DNA of 64,000 nt, taken from positions 2,294,001 to 2,358,000 of the forward strand of contig NZ_JAQQXP010000001.1 in assembly GCF_028595265.1 (NCBI RefSeq), written 5' to 3'. Of this stretch, positions 24,811-33,953 are shown one piece after another. The notes beneath the pieces are model-generated. The model searched no databases. It had not been told where the DNA came from and saw nothing but the letters and a program-made list of their open reading frames with translations. The DNA is from Alteromonas gilva. Lineage in GTDB: Bacteria; Pseudomonadota; Gammaproteobacteria; Enterobacterales; Alteromonadaceae. Position numbers and translations under genes: made by a program. How positions within the stretch are numbered: position 1 is the first letter of the stretch; every line of letters starts with the position of its first letter.

Positions 24811-24897
24811 TGGTGCCCGGGGCCGGACTTGAACCGGCACGCTGTTACCAGCGAGGGATTTTAAATCCCTTGTGTCTACCAATTTCACCACCCGGGC
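24811..24897 (-). tRNA. leuZ: tRNA-Leu (anticodon TAA)
   Basis: An 87-base class II tRNA on the minus strand, 5' GCCCGGG to encoded CCA. The anticodon stem AGGGATT/AATCCCT encloses TAA. The long variable arm is present. It is the last of three tRNAs downstream of pgsA, the same place as leuZ in E. coli. Confidence 0.97.
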
Positions 24898-24959
24898 TTA
24901 GGGTTGCACGTGATGTGCTGGTGCGGGCTTGGTTGCCCTGAAATTACTTAAACAAGTAA

Positions 24960-25033
24960 TGGAGGCGGAACCCGGAGTCGAACCGAGATCCACGGATTTG
25001 CAATCCGCTGCATAGCCATTCTGCCATTCCGCC
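24960..25033 (-). tRNA. cysT: tRNA-Cys (anticodon GCA)
   Basis: A 74-base tRNA on the minus strand with acceptor arm GGCGGAA/TTCCGCC, anticodon GCA in GGATTGCAAATCC, TPsiC loop GTTCGACTC and encoded CCA. Confidence 0.97.
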
Positions 25034-25090
25034 TTAGACTTGCGTTGTGACGTAGGCCGTCTTAAAGCAAACGCAAACCATTCGAAAAAT

Positions 25091-25166
25091 TGGAGCGGGA
25101 AACGAGATTCGAACTCGCGACCCCAACCTTGGCAAGGTTGTGCTCTACCAGCTGAGCTATTCCCGC
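25091..25166 (-). tRNA. glyW: tRNA-Gly (anticodon GCC)
   Basis: A 76-base tRNA on the minus strand, acceptor GCGGGAA/TTCCCGC, anticodon GCC in ACCTTGCCAAGGT, TPsiC arm GAGTTCGAATCTC, encoded CCA. It is the first tRNA of the Gly-Cys-Leu cluster. Confidence 0.97.
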
Positions 25167-25389
25167 GTCATTTTTTTGCCTGATATGCTGTTTAGCTCGT
25201 TACACTTATTACCCTGGAGTAATTACGCTTTAGCGCTGTGTTTCGTTCTAGTCAGTATGTCCTGCTTCGAATGTGGGAGGCATTCTACCTGCCCCAACGA
25301 ATGTGTCAACTACAAAAAATACCATTCGCCGCTATTTTCACCAAATTTGAATCGTTTGCTCATAAATCGGTCATTTTCCTGACAAAAAG

Positions 25390-25959
25390 TTACTTTTTAA
25401 CCGCTGAAAGGTGCGGCCAGGCGGCTCTTGTGTAGCTAATCATCGACCACACCGACAGCCACGTAGCAATGTATAACAAGATATAACCCAGGCTTACCCA
25501 GTAAATAGTAACGCCCATAAAGGTTTCCAGGCCCGACAATAAGCCAATCAGGGCTAACATTTGTGCTGTGGTTTTGGCTTTACCAATAAAAGACACCTGC
25601 ACGGTGTCGCGAACCCCTTGTGAGCCCATCCATTCTCTGAGCGCCGAAACATAAATTTCGCGGATTAACAGTAATATTGCCGGAATCGTGATCCACACCG
25701 AATCATAGGAATGGGTAATCATCAGCAGCGCTGCTGCGACTATGAGTTTGTCGGCCACCGGGTCGGCAAATGCGCCAAAAGGCGTCGACTGCTGCAGTTT
25801 TCTGGCCAGATAACCATCGAACCAATCTGTGATTGCCGCAAACCAAAAAATAAAGGCGGCGGCCTCGTGCGCCCAGCGCCAGTCAAGAAAATATACGCAT
25901 ACGAAAATGGGAATAAGAACTACCCGGATTAAGGTAATTACATTTGGGATCGTCCACAT
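25390..25959 (-). CDS. pgsA: CDP-diacylglycerol-glycerol-3-phosphate 3-phosphatidyltransferase
   Basis: A 189-residue inner membrane enzyme with four or more helices. The CDP-alcohol phosphotransferase signature DG-x2-AR-x8-G-x3-D-x3-D is complete in DGYLARKLQ...GAFADPVAD (about residues 49-71). It makes phosphatidylglycerol phosphate, the committed step to phosphatidylglycerol and cardiolipin. It lies downstream of uvrC, in the order uvrY-uvrC-pgsA-tRNAs found in E. coli. Confidence 0.96.
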   Translation of the reverse strand: MWTIPNVITLIRVVLIPIFVCVYFLDWRWAHEAAAFIFWFAAITDWFDGYLARKLQQSTPFGAFADPVADKLIVAAALLMITHSYDSVWITIPAILLLIREIYVSALREWMGSQGVRDTVQVSFIGKAKTTAQMLALIGLLSGLETFMGVTIYWVSLGYILLYIATWLSVWSMISYTRAAWPHLSAVKK

Positions 25960-26053
25960 AAACTACTCGGGGTTATCCTTATTAATGCCTCTATTGTCAC
26001 ACGATACAGTGTATTAAGAAACTGCCAAACCTGGTTCTACTATAAAAGAATTT

Positions 26054-27871
26054 TTAAGCGTGTAAATGGTCATATATGGTTTCGGCCAATTCATCGCTGA
26101 TCCCCGGCACACTGGCAATTTCATTTCGGCTGGCACGCTTAAGCCCCTGTAAGCCGCCCATATATTTGAGTAGCGCCTGACGACGTTTAGCGCCAATACC
26201 GGGTATAGACTCCAGCGTGCTGGTGTTTTTTACCTTCTGACGGCGGTTACGGTGACCACTGATAGCAAACCGGTGCGACTCATCACGAATATGCTGTATT
26301 AAATGCAGCGCCGGGCGATCGGAGCTAAGCGGAATGGTTTCATGGCTATCAGCCAGAATGAGTGTCTCCAAACCGGGTTTACGGGTAGTGCCTTTAGCGA
26401 CGCCTATCAACAACGGTTTCTTATCGTGAGGCCAGTCGGCAAAAAAGTCCTCAGCCTGGGACAACTGCCCTTTACCACCGTCGATAAACAGAATGTCGGG
26501 GATCTTTTCCGCGTCCTGCACATTTTTATACCGCCGTTTCAGTGCCTGGGCCATGGCGGCGTAATCATCACCGGGGGTAATACCGTCGATATTGTAGCGA
26601 CGGTAATCACTTTTCAGCGGCCCTTCCCGATTAAATACCACACAGGATGCCACGGTTTGCTGGCCAGAGGTATGGCTGATATCAAAGCACTCCATACGCT
26701 GGACAGGTGAGTCCCACTCCAATACCGATTCTAAATCGATGTAACGGGCAAACACGGATTTCTGTTGACCATATTGAGCATCGAGGGCGTTTTGCGCATT
26801 ATTTTGAGCCAACTGCAAATACTGGCGTTTTTCTTCGCGGGCTCCCCGGTAAAAACGCACTTTGTGCCCCGCTTCCTGGTTGAGGAGATCGGCAATTGCG
26901 GCCTCATCGGACAAGGCCTGAGGCAATACAATTTGTTTGGGAATAATCTTGTTTCCGGCAAGATAAAACTGCAGTAAAAAGGCTTCGAAGATTTCGCTCT
27001 CGGAGGTGGTCGACGGAATCTTCGGGAAAAAGGCCTTACTGCCCAACAACTGACTGTCGCGAATAAACATGACCTGAATGCACGCCATCCCTGCCTTGTA
27101 AGCAAAACCAAAGATGTCCATTTCGTCTTGTGTACCCGCTACCCACTGGCGCTCCTGTACTTTACGCAGTGCAGTAATTTGATCGCGATACCGGGCTGCT
27201 GCCTCAAAATTCAGTGCCTCGCTGGCCGTTTCCATTTTATCGGCCAGAGAGTTAATGACCTGCTGGTTTTTTCCTTTCAGAAACATGCGCAGCAGTTGTA
27301 CCTGCTCAGCGTACTCTTCATCGCTGACATAGCCTTCTACACAGGGCGCAGAACAACGCTGCATTTGATATTGTAAACATGGTCTGCTGCGTGCCCGGTA
27401 ATAGCTGTCTTCACACTGACGCACCGGAAACAGCTTTTGCATAGAGCGCAAGCTTTCCCGCACTGCACCGGCACTGGGATACGGACCAAAATACTCGCCT
27501 TTGCGTTTTTGCGGACCACGGTGAAAATCCAGTCGCGGGTGCTCGTGGGCCGATAAAAAGATAAACGGGTAAGACTTATCGTCGCGCAACAGCACGTTAT
27601 AACGCGGACGATATTTTTTAATAAAGTTGTTTTCGAGCAGAAAGGCTTCGGTTTCGCTATTTACAACGGTGACATCCATGCTGGCAATCTGACTAACCAG
27701 CGCCCGGGTTTTGGGGCTATCAACCTGTTGCTTAAAATAGCTCGACACCCGGTTTTTTAGATTTTTAGCCTTGCCGACATAAATCACTTCTTCAGCCGAG
27801 TTATACATACGGTATACACCCGGCTGATGAGTTAACGACTTCAAAAATGCGGCAGAATCAAATTCAGTCAT
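26054..27871 (-). CDS. uvrC: UvrABC excinuclease subunit C
   Basis: A 605-residue nuclease. The N-terminal GIY-YIG domain (GVYRMYNSAEEVIYVGKAKN, about 18-37) makes the 3' incision; a UvrB-binding UVR motif lies near residues 200-235; the RNase H-like domain for the 5' incision and two helix-hairpin-helix motifs (SIPGIGAKRRQALL, SVPGISDELAETI) fill the C-terminus. It is required for nucleotide excision repair. It starts 16 bases after uvrY, and co-transcription with uvrY and pgsA is likely. Confidence 0.97.
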   Translation of the reverse strand: MTEFDSAAFLKSLTHQPGVYRMYNSAEEVIYVGKAKNLKNRVSSYFKQQVDSPKTRALVSQIASMDVTVVNSETEAFLLENNFIKKYRPRYNVLLRDDKSYPFIFLSAHEHPRLDFHRGPQKRKGEYFGPYPSAGAVRESLRSMQKLFPVRQCEDSYYRARSRPCLQYQMQRCSAPCVEGYVSDEEYAEQVQLLRMFLKGKNQQVINSLADKMETASEALNFEAAARYRDQITALRKVQERQWVAGTQDEMDIFGFAYKAGMACIQVMFIRDSQLLGSKAFFPKIPSTTSESEIFEAFLLQFYLAGNKIIPKQIVLPQALSDEAAIADLLNQEAGHKVRFYRGAREEKRQYLQLAQNNAQNALDAQYGQQKSVFARYIDLESVLEWDSPVQRMECFDISHTSGQQTVASCVVFNREGPLKSDYRRYNIDGITPGDDYAAMAQALKRRYKNVQDAEKIPDILFIDGGKGQLSQAEDFFADWPHDKKPLLIGVAKGTTRKPGLETLILADSHETIPLSSDRPALHLIQHIRDESHRFAISGHRNRRQKVKNTSTLESIPGIGAKRRQALLKYMGGLQGLKRASRNEIASVPGISDELAETIYDHLHA

Positions 27872-27887
27872 TCAGACCAATCAGTTA

Positions 27888-28526
27888 CTAAGACAGTTCA
27901 ATGAGTTTGTGGCGCAATGCCAAATGCGTAAGTTCTACGTCGGTACTAATCTCGAGTTTGTCAAACAAGCGGTAGCGATAAGTGTTTACCGTTTTTGCTG
28001 CAATGTGCAGTTGCTGGGCAATATCAGGCACTTTTTGACCCCGGGTAATGCGGATCGCAATATCCAGTTCCCGGCCCGACAAGTCAGAAAACGGATTGTC
28101 GTTGTCGGGGTTAAGCTTGCTCATTGCAATCCGTTGCGCGATTTCAGGGCTTAAGTACTTTTGCCCGGCGGCGACTTTATAAATGGCATTGATCATTTCC
28201 TGCGGTTCAGCGTCTTTGGTTAAAAACCCGAACGCGCCGGCCTGGATAACCTGTGAAGGTATAGGATCTTCTTTTTGCATCGACAAACCAATGACTTTGG
28301 TATTCTCGCCTATGCGCAAAATTTGCCGGGTGGCTTCAAGGCCCCCGATACCTGGCATATTTAAATCCATCAGTACGACATCAGGCGCCAGTTTCCGACA
28401 GTTTTTTACCGCCGTTTCACCGTCTTTCGCTTCGCATACTACTTTGAAGTCGGCAACGTCTTCAAGAATGCGTCTGATCCCCGTTCTCACCAGGTCATGA
28501 TCATCTACAAGCGCTATCTTGATCAT
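27888..28526 (-). CDS. uvrY: UvrY/GacA-type response regulator
   Basis: A 212-residue NarL/FixJ-family regulator. The receiver domain has Asp54 as phospho-acceptor in VVLMDLNMPG; the C-terminal LuxR-type helix-turn-helix spans about 145-205 (ELDIAIRITRGQKVPDIAQQL). UvrY/GacA, with the BarA/GacS kinase, activates the small RNAs that titrate CsrA. The kinase is not in this window. Linkage to uvrC is conserved across gammaproteobacteria. Confidence 0.94.
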   Translation of the reverse strand: MIKIALVDDHDLVRTGIRRILEDVADFKVVCEAKDGETAVKNCRKLAPDVVLMDLNMPGIGGLEATRQILRIGENTKVIGLSMQKEDPIPSQVIQAGAFGFLTKDAEPQEMINAIYKVAAGQKYLSPEIAQRIAMSKLNPDNDNPFSDLSGRELDIAIRITRGQKVPDIAQQLHIAAKTVNTYRYRLFDKLEISTDVELTHLALRHKLIELS

Positions 28527-28990
28527 GGCTTACTCACTTTGGCTGTTATACTCATTATGCTTATGAAAGTGTCCAATCCCCTGCTCGTCTTAAAAAGTAC
28601 CAAGCCTACTGCACTGTTTCCTGTGCTGCGACTGGCCATAATAATCAATATTTAGCGTAAAGGTAAGTGTTAATCTGTATTTGCTTAATCGGTTAGGTAT
28701 GAGCGTTAAAGCGACCGGCAAAATGTAAACAAAAATCACGCACATATCACGCAAATATAAAGTAAAAACAAACGCGATATTCGCGTAATGAATCAACTCA
28801 GCTACACTATAGTGCTTGAAGGTCGCATATTTTTAGGTCAACACAAAACAACATTGCGAGTACTTTATATTTGCAACAACAAACAGGTTTGCGTCGTTCT
28901 GACCGGCCAATAGTGTGTACCGTGGTCAGACGAAAACAGCTTATACTACTGTTACTTAGGTTAAAGAATAGTATCGTATCAGGATAGCCG
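28527..28990. other. Long intergenic region between uvrY and a GAF protein gene
   Basis: The 464 bases separate divergent genes and are AT-rich. I see no coding frame, no tRNA and no riboswitch. The palindrome CACTATAGTG near 28805-28814 is the only short symmetric element. It lacks the repeated GGA motifs expected of a CsrB-like RNA. Confidence 0.45.
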
Positions 28991-29923
28991 ATGAAGAATG
29001 CACCACAATTGCCGGATGAAAATGAACGAATAAAAACCCTGCAAAGTTTAAATGTGTTAGATACGCCGCCGGAAGAGCGGTTTGACCGAATTACCAGGCT
29101 GGCAGCCAAGGTGTTTCAGGTGCCAATTGCCCTGGTATCACTGATTGATTCTGAGCGGCAATGGTTTAAGTCTTCTCAGGGATTAAATGCGTGTGAAACC
29201 GGACGCGATATTTCGTTCTGCGGCCATGCTATAGAACACGACGATATTTTCGTCATCGAAAACGCCACCGAAGATTTTCGTTTTTTTGATAACCCACTGG
29301 TAACGGGCGAGCCCCACATTCGCTTTTATGCTGGCTGCCCCCTTGTGCATCCAAATGGCCAGCGGCTGGGAACCTTGTGTCTGATAGACCAAAAACCCCG
29401 AACCTTAACTGCAACCTTACGCAAAACACTCAATGATCTGGCTGCCGTTGCCCAGCTGGAGTTAGTTGAGCAGCAGACAAACCAACTCGACAGTGAAACG
29501 GGCTTACAAAATAAACAAGGATTCATCGACATTGGAAAGTTGATTTTGCCTGCCTGCGAGGAATTAAAACTGCCCGTATCAATCGCACTTTTGCAAATAA
29601 ACGGCCTCGAAACTAACACGCCCCCGGCGCAATACAAGTCTGTTCTGAGCAATCTTATTGGCGCGTTTAACCAGGAATTTCGCAGTTCAGATCTGGTCGG
29701 CCGGTATAACCACAATACGTTTTGCGCACTGGTCACTAATGCAGGTGAAGAGAGCACGGCAATAAAGGCGGCTAATGTGAAAACCTTAATTAATGAGAAG
29801 TTACGTAATGCTTCACTGATTGAAGGACTTAGTGTAAACACAGCGGTTGTAGAGAAACAGCAGAAAGTAACCCTGGAGCACTTGATAAGTGTCGCATTTA
29901 AGCAGCTCAACGAACAGCCCTAG
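28991..29923 (+). CDS. GAF domain protein with degenerate GGDEF domain
   Basis: A 310-residue cytosolic protein. Residues 1-160 form a GAF domain of the type that begins NERIKTLQSLNVLDTPPEERFDRITRLA. Residues about 168-305 align with a diguanylate cyclase fold (DSETGLQNKQGF near its start), but the catalytic GGDEF is replaced by YNHNTF in VGRYNHNTFCAL, so it should not make cyclic di-GMP. It may act as a sensor or nucleotide-binding adaptor. It starts with AGGA five bases before the ATG and lies just upstream of a hybrid kinase that also begins with a GAF domain, suggesting joint function. Confidence 0.82.
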   Translation: MKNAPQLPDENERIKTLQSLNVLDTPPEERFDRITRLAAKVFQVPIALVSLIDSERQWFKSSQGLNACETGRDISFCGHAIEHDDIFVIENATEDFRFFDNPLVTGEPHIRFYAGCPLVHPNGQRLGTLCLIDQKPRTLTATLRKTLNDLAAVAQLELVEQQTNQLDSETGLQNKQGFIDIGKLILPACEELKLPVSIALLQINGLETNTPPAQYKSVLSNLIGAFNQEFRSSDLVGRYNHNTFCALVTNAGEESTAIKAANVKTLINEKLRNASLIEGLSVNTAVVEKQQKVTLEHLISVAFKQLNEQP

Positions 29924-30014
29924 CTGAGTTTTTTGATGAGTATTGCGGCGTTACTGGCGACTAATTTTTCACCCCGGACAGTGGTTTAGCGAACCAAAGT
30001 CAATTGAGAGTTAT

Positions 30015-32027
30015 ATGGATTTAAATCATTTAAAAACCTATCACAACATTGTCTCAGACCAATTGACTTCCTTTGATAAAAAAGTAAAGCAGTTGCTGTC
30101 GCTTGGACTGCAGGTGTTAAACGCTGAAGTGGGCGTGGTAAGCAGAGTGGTAAACGACTTTTACACCATCGTTTTTGTCTCACCGAACGCTTACAAGTTG
30201 CAAGCCGGAACACGACTCGACGTGGCAAACACGCTTTGCACATTCACCTTAAAAAATAATGATATCACTTACCTGACGGCAGCAGATGCACCAAGCGATA
30301 TTAACCACTTTAATATTACCAGCCTGAAACCAGAAACCTACATAGGCGCCCCTATTTATAACGGTCAGGAAACCTACGGCACCATTAATTTTATTTCATC
30401 TACCCCCCGCACAACGCCCTTTAACGATGACGACATTGAAATCATCACGCTCATCGCGCGCTGGATAGGCGCAGAACTGCAACGTAATCGAACCTATCAA
30501 ATCCTGTACAGCAAAAACCAGTTGTTAGAGCGCTTAGAAGAAGTCGCCAAAATTGGCACCTGGGAGTTAGATCTGGTTAGCGAAGAGTTAAAGTGGAGCA
30601 GATACACAAAGGTAATACACGAAGTGCCGGCCAATTACCTACCGCAACTGGCCATGGCCATTAATTATTACAAGCAGGGTAAAAGTCAGAAAACCATTAT
30701 CGCCGCGATCGAGCAGGCAAAGGCCGGCGGTAAACCTTTCAGCGTCGAAGCTCAGCTGATTACGGCCAAAAACAATACTATCTGGGTAGCGGCAAAAGGT
30801 CAGGCCGATTTTATAGACGGCCAGTGCGTGCGACTATTTGGTACTATTCAGGATGTCACAGAGTCTGTTGCGCAGCGTCTGGAGCTGGAAAAACAAAAAC
30901 AGGCTGCCCAGCATTTACTCGGACAACGAACCAAATTGTTCGCTAAGGTGAGTCATGAACTGCGCACCCCATTAAATGGGGTCATCGGCATGCTTACCGC
31001 GGCACTGGATATGGACGATGCTGACGCTCGTAACGAAAAGCTCACCGTTGCCTTACGCTGCGGTGATTTACTGTTAGACATTATCAATGAAGTACTGGAC
31101 TACTCAAAACTCACCCACGGCGATATGGGGTTAGAACCATCTGAGTTTCAATTAAATCAGATATTTCTCGATCTGGTTTCACTGTACGCGCCCCTGTGTG
31201 ATACCAAGCCCGTCAAACTTACTCATAAATTGTTAATTGAAGATGACTTATGGGTTCATTTTGATTCCACCCGCCTGCGGCAAATTGTGGCAAACCTGCT
31301 CAACAATGCGGTGAAATTTACCGAAACAGGCACGGTCAAATTATGGGTGTCAGCCACACGCGACAATGATATTTGCAAGCTCATCATTAAAGTCGCGGAC
31401 ACCGGTGTCGGCATGTCGTCAGAGACGCTGAACGGTCTTTTTGAGCCATTCTCGCAAGGGCCTAAAGGCACCGCTCAACAATACGGTGGTACTGGTTTGG
31501 GCTTGTCTATCGTAAAAGAATTAATCACCTTAATGGAAGGGACCATTGACGTAAAAAGCGATATTGACCGGGGCTCCATGTTTACCGTCAGCCTCAGCGT
31601 ACCGTTAGCGCAATCCCAACCTCAAACCGAAAATACGACTATTGAAAGCCTTGTCGATGCATCGGCATTAAACATCCTGGTGGTGGATGACAACGAGATA
31701 AATCGCTTAGTCATGGACGCGTTATTACAGGAGTTTAACGCCCAGCCAGACTTTGCTGTAGACGGCGAAAACGCCGTGTATAAATGCCGTTCGAAGTCTT
31801 ATGACGTGATTTTTATGGACTGTTTTATGCCGGTTATGGATGGCTTTGAAGCCACAAGGACCTTAAAAAGTAAGGCGATTGTGGGCAAGCACTGCAAAAT
31901 TATTGCGTTAACGGCAAACACTTCTGACGCTGACAAGCGAGCCTGTAAAGCAGCCGGCATGGATATGTTTTTGTCGAAACCGGTAAAAATTGAAGCGATA
32001 CAAAAAGTGCTTGAGCGCATTATATAG
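30015..32027 (+). CDS. GAF-PAS hybrid sensor histidine kinase
   Basis: A 670-residue cytosolic kinase with no membrane helix. Order: GAF (about 12-165), PAS (about 175-295), HisKA with phosphorylated His314 in SHELRTPLNG, HATPase with GGTGLGLSIVKEL, then a receiver domain with Asp602 in MDCFMPVMDG. I begin at ATG 30015; an in-frame non-ATG start at 29943 adds 24 residues of low conservation. No cognate regulator or HPt protein is adjacent, so the phosphorelay partner must be elsewhere. The GAF protein gene lies about 90 bases upstream and may be co-transcribed. Confidence 0.9.
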   Translation: MDLNHLKTYHNIVSDQLTSFDKKVKQLLSLGLQVLNAEVGVVSRVVNDFYTIVFVSPNAYKLQAGTRLDVANTLCTFTLKNNDITYLTAADAPSDINHFNITSLKPETYIGAPIYNGQETYGTINFISSTPRTTPFNDDDIEIITLIARWIGAELQRNRTYQILYSKNQLLERLEEVAKIGTWELDLVSEELKWSRYTKVIHEVPANYLPQLAMAINYYKQGKSQKTIIAAIEQAKAGGKPFSVEAQLITAKNNTIWVAAKGQADFIDGQCVRLFGTIQDVTESVAQRLELEKQKQAAQHLLGQRTKLFAKVSHELRTPLNGVIGMLTAALDMDDADARNEKLTVALRCGDLLLDIINEVLDYSKLTHGDMGLEPSEFQLNQIFLDLVSLYAPLCDTKPVKLTHKLLIEDDLWVHFDSTRLRQIVANLLNNAVKFTETGTVKLWVSATRDNDICKLIIKVADTGVGMSSETLNGLFEPFSQGPKGTAQQYGGTGLGLSIVKELITLMEGTIDVKSDIDRGSMFTVSLSVPLAQSQPQTENTTIESLVDASALNILVVDDNEINRLVMDALLQEFNAQPDFAVDGENAVYKCRSKSYDVIFMDCFMPVMDGFEATRTLKSKAIVGKHCKIIALTANTSDADKRACKAAGMDMFLSKPVKIEAIQKVLERII

Positions 32028-32070
32028 CGGCAAAGAAATGGCGTTAAGCTAAGCCAGAGCTTACGGCAAT

Positions 32071-32099
32071 AAAAAACCCGCAACATGTGCGGGTTTTTT
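32071..32099. terminator. Bidirectional terminator beside tRNA-Ser copy 1
   Basis: CCCGCA (32077-32082) and TGCGGG (32088-32093) pair around ACATG, flanked by A and T runs on both sides. It can end both the kinase gene and tRNA-Ser transcription. The same hairpin recurs at 33733-33761 and 33921-33947. Confidence 0.88.
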
Positions 32100-32105
32100 A
32101 GAATG

Positions 32106-32197
32106 TGGCGGAGAGTGAGGGATTCGAACCCCCGGAAGGTTTAACCCTTCGTCTGATTTCAAGTCAGGTGCATTCAACCGGACTCTGCCAACTCTCC
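32106..32197 (-). tRNA. tRNA-Ser (anticodon TGA), copy 1
   Basis: A 92-base class II tRNA on the minus strand, GGAGAGT acceptor to encoded CCA, anticodon TGA in CTGACTTGAAATCAG, long variable arm. It is identical in length and nearly identical in sequence to the copy at 33954-34045. Confidence 0.97.
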
Positions 32198-32542
32198 GTA
32201 AGTGCTGCGTATTCTAACGATATTTTTGGCTCTGTAAAGCGTCAAATATAAATTTCTGCCATCTTATCCTGCTAAGTGTCGACCTTTTAACCAAACCGGT
32301 TTGAAAGTAGCCATTCGCTTTGGCCAGGACGGTCACGCTATCGATTATTCTCTGTCACAATCTAAAAACTGTAAAAAGAGCAATTTGCAAACTAAAACCC
32401 ATAATAATCCAGCAACGCTATTTCAACGTAGAGATTGTCATTCTGTGAGCGATATTATAAACCACTAAGGTTATGCGATTCATTGCCTGGTAACGGGTGC
32501 TCAGCGCGACAAACCAATATCACAAACGTCTTGGAGAGCATG
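32198..32542. other. Intergenic region before the oxidoreductase gene
   Basis: Apart from the tRNA-Ser promoter at its left end and the ribosome site GGAG at 32533-32536, I see no gene in these 345 bases. Confidence 0.45.
32211..32238 (-). promoter_or_regulatory. Promoter of tRNA-Ser copy 1
   Basis: On the minus strand, TTTACA (32238-32233) and TAGAAT (32216-32211) are separated by 16 bases, 13 bases before the tRNA. The same layout precedes copy 2, so the promoter was duplicated with the tRNA. Confidence 0.55.
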
Positions 32543-33622
32543 ATGTCAACATTAACACGCCGTCACTTTATACAACTCATGGGAGCGAGTACGTTGATAA
32601 GCTCCCCTCTCCTGCGTGCTGCGGTGCCTAAACGCAAAATAGGCGTTGCCTTGTTAGGACTGGGTGGTTACAGCACGGGTTTACTGGCTCCAGCGTTACA
32701 ATCAACCAAACATTGTGAACTGCGCGGTATTATTACCGGCAGCCCGGAGAAGGTTCCCCAGTGGCAACAAAAATATGGCATTCCCGATACCAATGTCTAC
32801 TCCTATGCCACCATGGCAGAGATCGCCAACAACCCGGATATTGATGTCATATATGTCGTCACCCCCACTGCAACCCATAAAGATTTCGCCGTGCGCGCGG
32901 CAAACACAGGAAAACATGTGTGGTGCGAAAAACCCATGGCGATGAACGAAGCTGAGTGCCAGGCCATTATTAATGCCTGCCGTAAAAATAATGTCATGCT
33001 GTCGATTGGCTATCGCATGCAGCACGAACCCAACACTCGGCGACTGGCCGGTTACGCTGCTACCTCACCGTATGGCAAAATCACCGGGCTGGAGAGCTTC
33101 GCCGGGTACGGTGGTAATGGTTTACCGCCAGACAACTGGCGCATGCAAAAAGCCATGGGCGGCGGCGCACTCTACGATATGGGTGTCTATGCAATCAATG
33201 GTGCCAGGTTTATCACCCGCCGGGAGCCGATTGCTGTAACAGGAGAGGTATTTATGGACCACCCCGCCTTTAACGAGGTCGACAACACAACCTTGTTTAC
33301 CATGGATTTTGGTGATGGGCTGATGGCCGATTGCGGCACCAGCGTTGTGGAGTCGTTTAACCGTCTCAAAACAACCTGTGAAAACGGCAGTTACCAGCTT
33401 AAACCAATGCAGTCCTACTCCGGTGTGGAAGCAACAACCAGCGACGGTCGGCACTTCCCGGCGATAAAAGGGATGCAGCAAACCCTGCAAATGGATAACG
33501 ATGCACTGGCCATTTTGGGCCGGGGCCCCGCTTTGGTTTCTGCCGAAGACGGCATGCGCGACATTCGTATTGTAAACGCTATACGTAAAGCCGCCGAGAC
33601 CGGTAAAACCGTAACGCTGTAA
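32543..33622 (+). CDS. Tat-exported Gfo/Idh/MocA-family oxidoreductase
   Basis: A 359-residue protein. The N-terminus carries a twin-arginine signal (TRRHFIQLMGAS, then SSPLLRAA). The Rossmann domain begins GVALLGLGGYS; the family's catalytic Lys is in CEKPMAM, within HVWCEKP. This resembles periplasmic glucose-fructose oxidoreductase, which carries NADP in tightly bound form; sugar dehydrogenase or related activity is likely but the substrate is unknown. ATG 32543 has GGAG six bases upstream; the adjacent ATG 32540 would give one extra residue. The gene stands alone between two tRNA-Ser copies, an unusual setting. Confidence 0.88.
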   Translation: MSTLTRRHFIQLMGASTLISSPLLRAAVPKRKIGVALLGLGGYSTGLLAPALQSTKHCELRGIITGSPEKVPQWQQKYGIPDTNVYSYATMAEIANNPDIDVIYVVTPTATHKDFAVRAANTGKHVWCEKPMAMNEAECQAIINACRKNNVMLSIGYRMQHEPNTRRLAGYAATSPYGKITGLESFAGYGGNGLPPDNWRMQKAMGGGALYDMGVYAINGARFITRREPIAVTGEVFMDHPAFNEVDNTTLFTMDFGDGLMADCGTSVVESFNRLKTTCENGSYQLKPMQSYSGVEATTSDGRHFPAIKGMQQTLQMDNDALAILGRGPALVSAEDGMRDIRIVNAIRKAAETGKTVTL

Positions 33623-33727
33623 AAGCTGCTCAATTAACAGTGCTGGCTTTTGTGTTTGATAGGCAATGCCAGCTATGCCAAAGCAAAAGTCTGCTATATT
33701 AGCGCTGGTAAAAGTAATAATTTTTAA

Positions 33728-33787
33728 GCAATAAAAAACCCGCAACATGTGCGGGTTTTTTAGAATGTGGCGGAGAGTGAGGGATTC
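33728..33787 (-). repeat. Third copy of the terminator plus 20-nt tRNA-Ser 3' end
   Basis: This 60-base segment repeats the terminator hairpin and the last 20 bases of tRNA-Ser including CCA (33768-33787), then diverges abruptly from the tRNA. Equivalent segments are at 32066-32125 and 33915-33973. Confidence 0.9.
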
Positions 33788-33953
33788 ATTCGTGCCATCC
33801 GTGGCACTCACCCTGCGGGCAGCCTAACGGCTGTGCAAATCGACGTCCTGTCGATTTGTCAAACCCCAAACGGGGGTTCTCACCCTCACAATGAGTCGTA
33901 GCATTTTATTTAGCGCAATAAAAAACCCGCAACATGTGCGGGTTTTTAGAATG
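33768..33953 (-). ncRNA. Candidate rtT-like RNA unit downstream of tRNA-Ser copy 2
   Basis: Read on the minus strand, the unit starts just after the CCA of tRNA-Ser copy 2, passes a terminator, a hairpin-rich spacer and ends in the 20-nt tRNA 3' end. The spacer folds into four successive hairpins: AACCCC/GGGGTT (33862-33878), CAAATCGAC/GTCGATTTG (33836-33858), CAGCC/GGCTG (33820-33833) and GTGCCA/TGGCAC (33792-33807). The E. coli tyrT operon has 178-base repeats that each contain 19 bases of the tRNA-Tyr 3' end and give the rtT RNA; the length (about 186 bases) and plan here are alike. Expression is unproven. Confidence 0.45.
33921..33947. terminator. Terminator beside tRNA-Ser copy 2
   Basis: CCCGCA (33926-33931) pairs with TGCGGG (33937-33942) with A and T runs on either side, one T shorter than the copy at 32071. 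Confidence 0.8.

Noticed and set aside
28527..28990. CsrB-type small RNA gene next to uvrY
   Set aside because: The region lacks repeated GGA loops and a terminator with the right placement.
33122..33811. A 229-codon open frame on the minus strand across the oxidoreductase gene
   Set aside because: It is antisense to a well-supported gene, starts inside the tRNA-derived repeat and has no recognisable domain.
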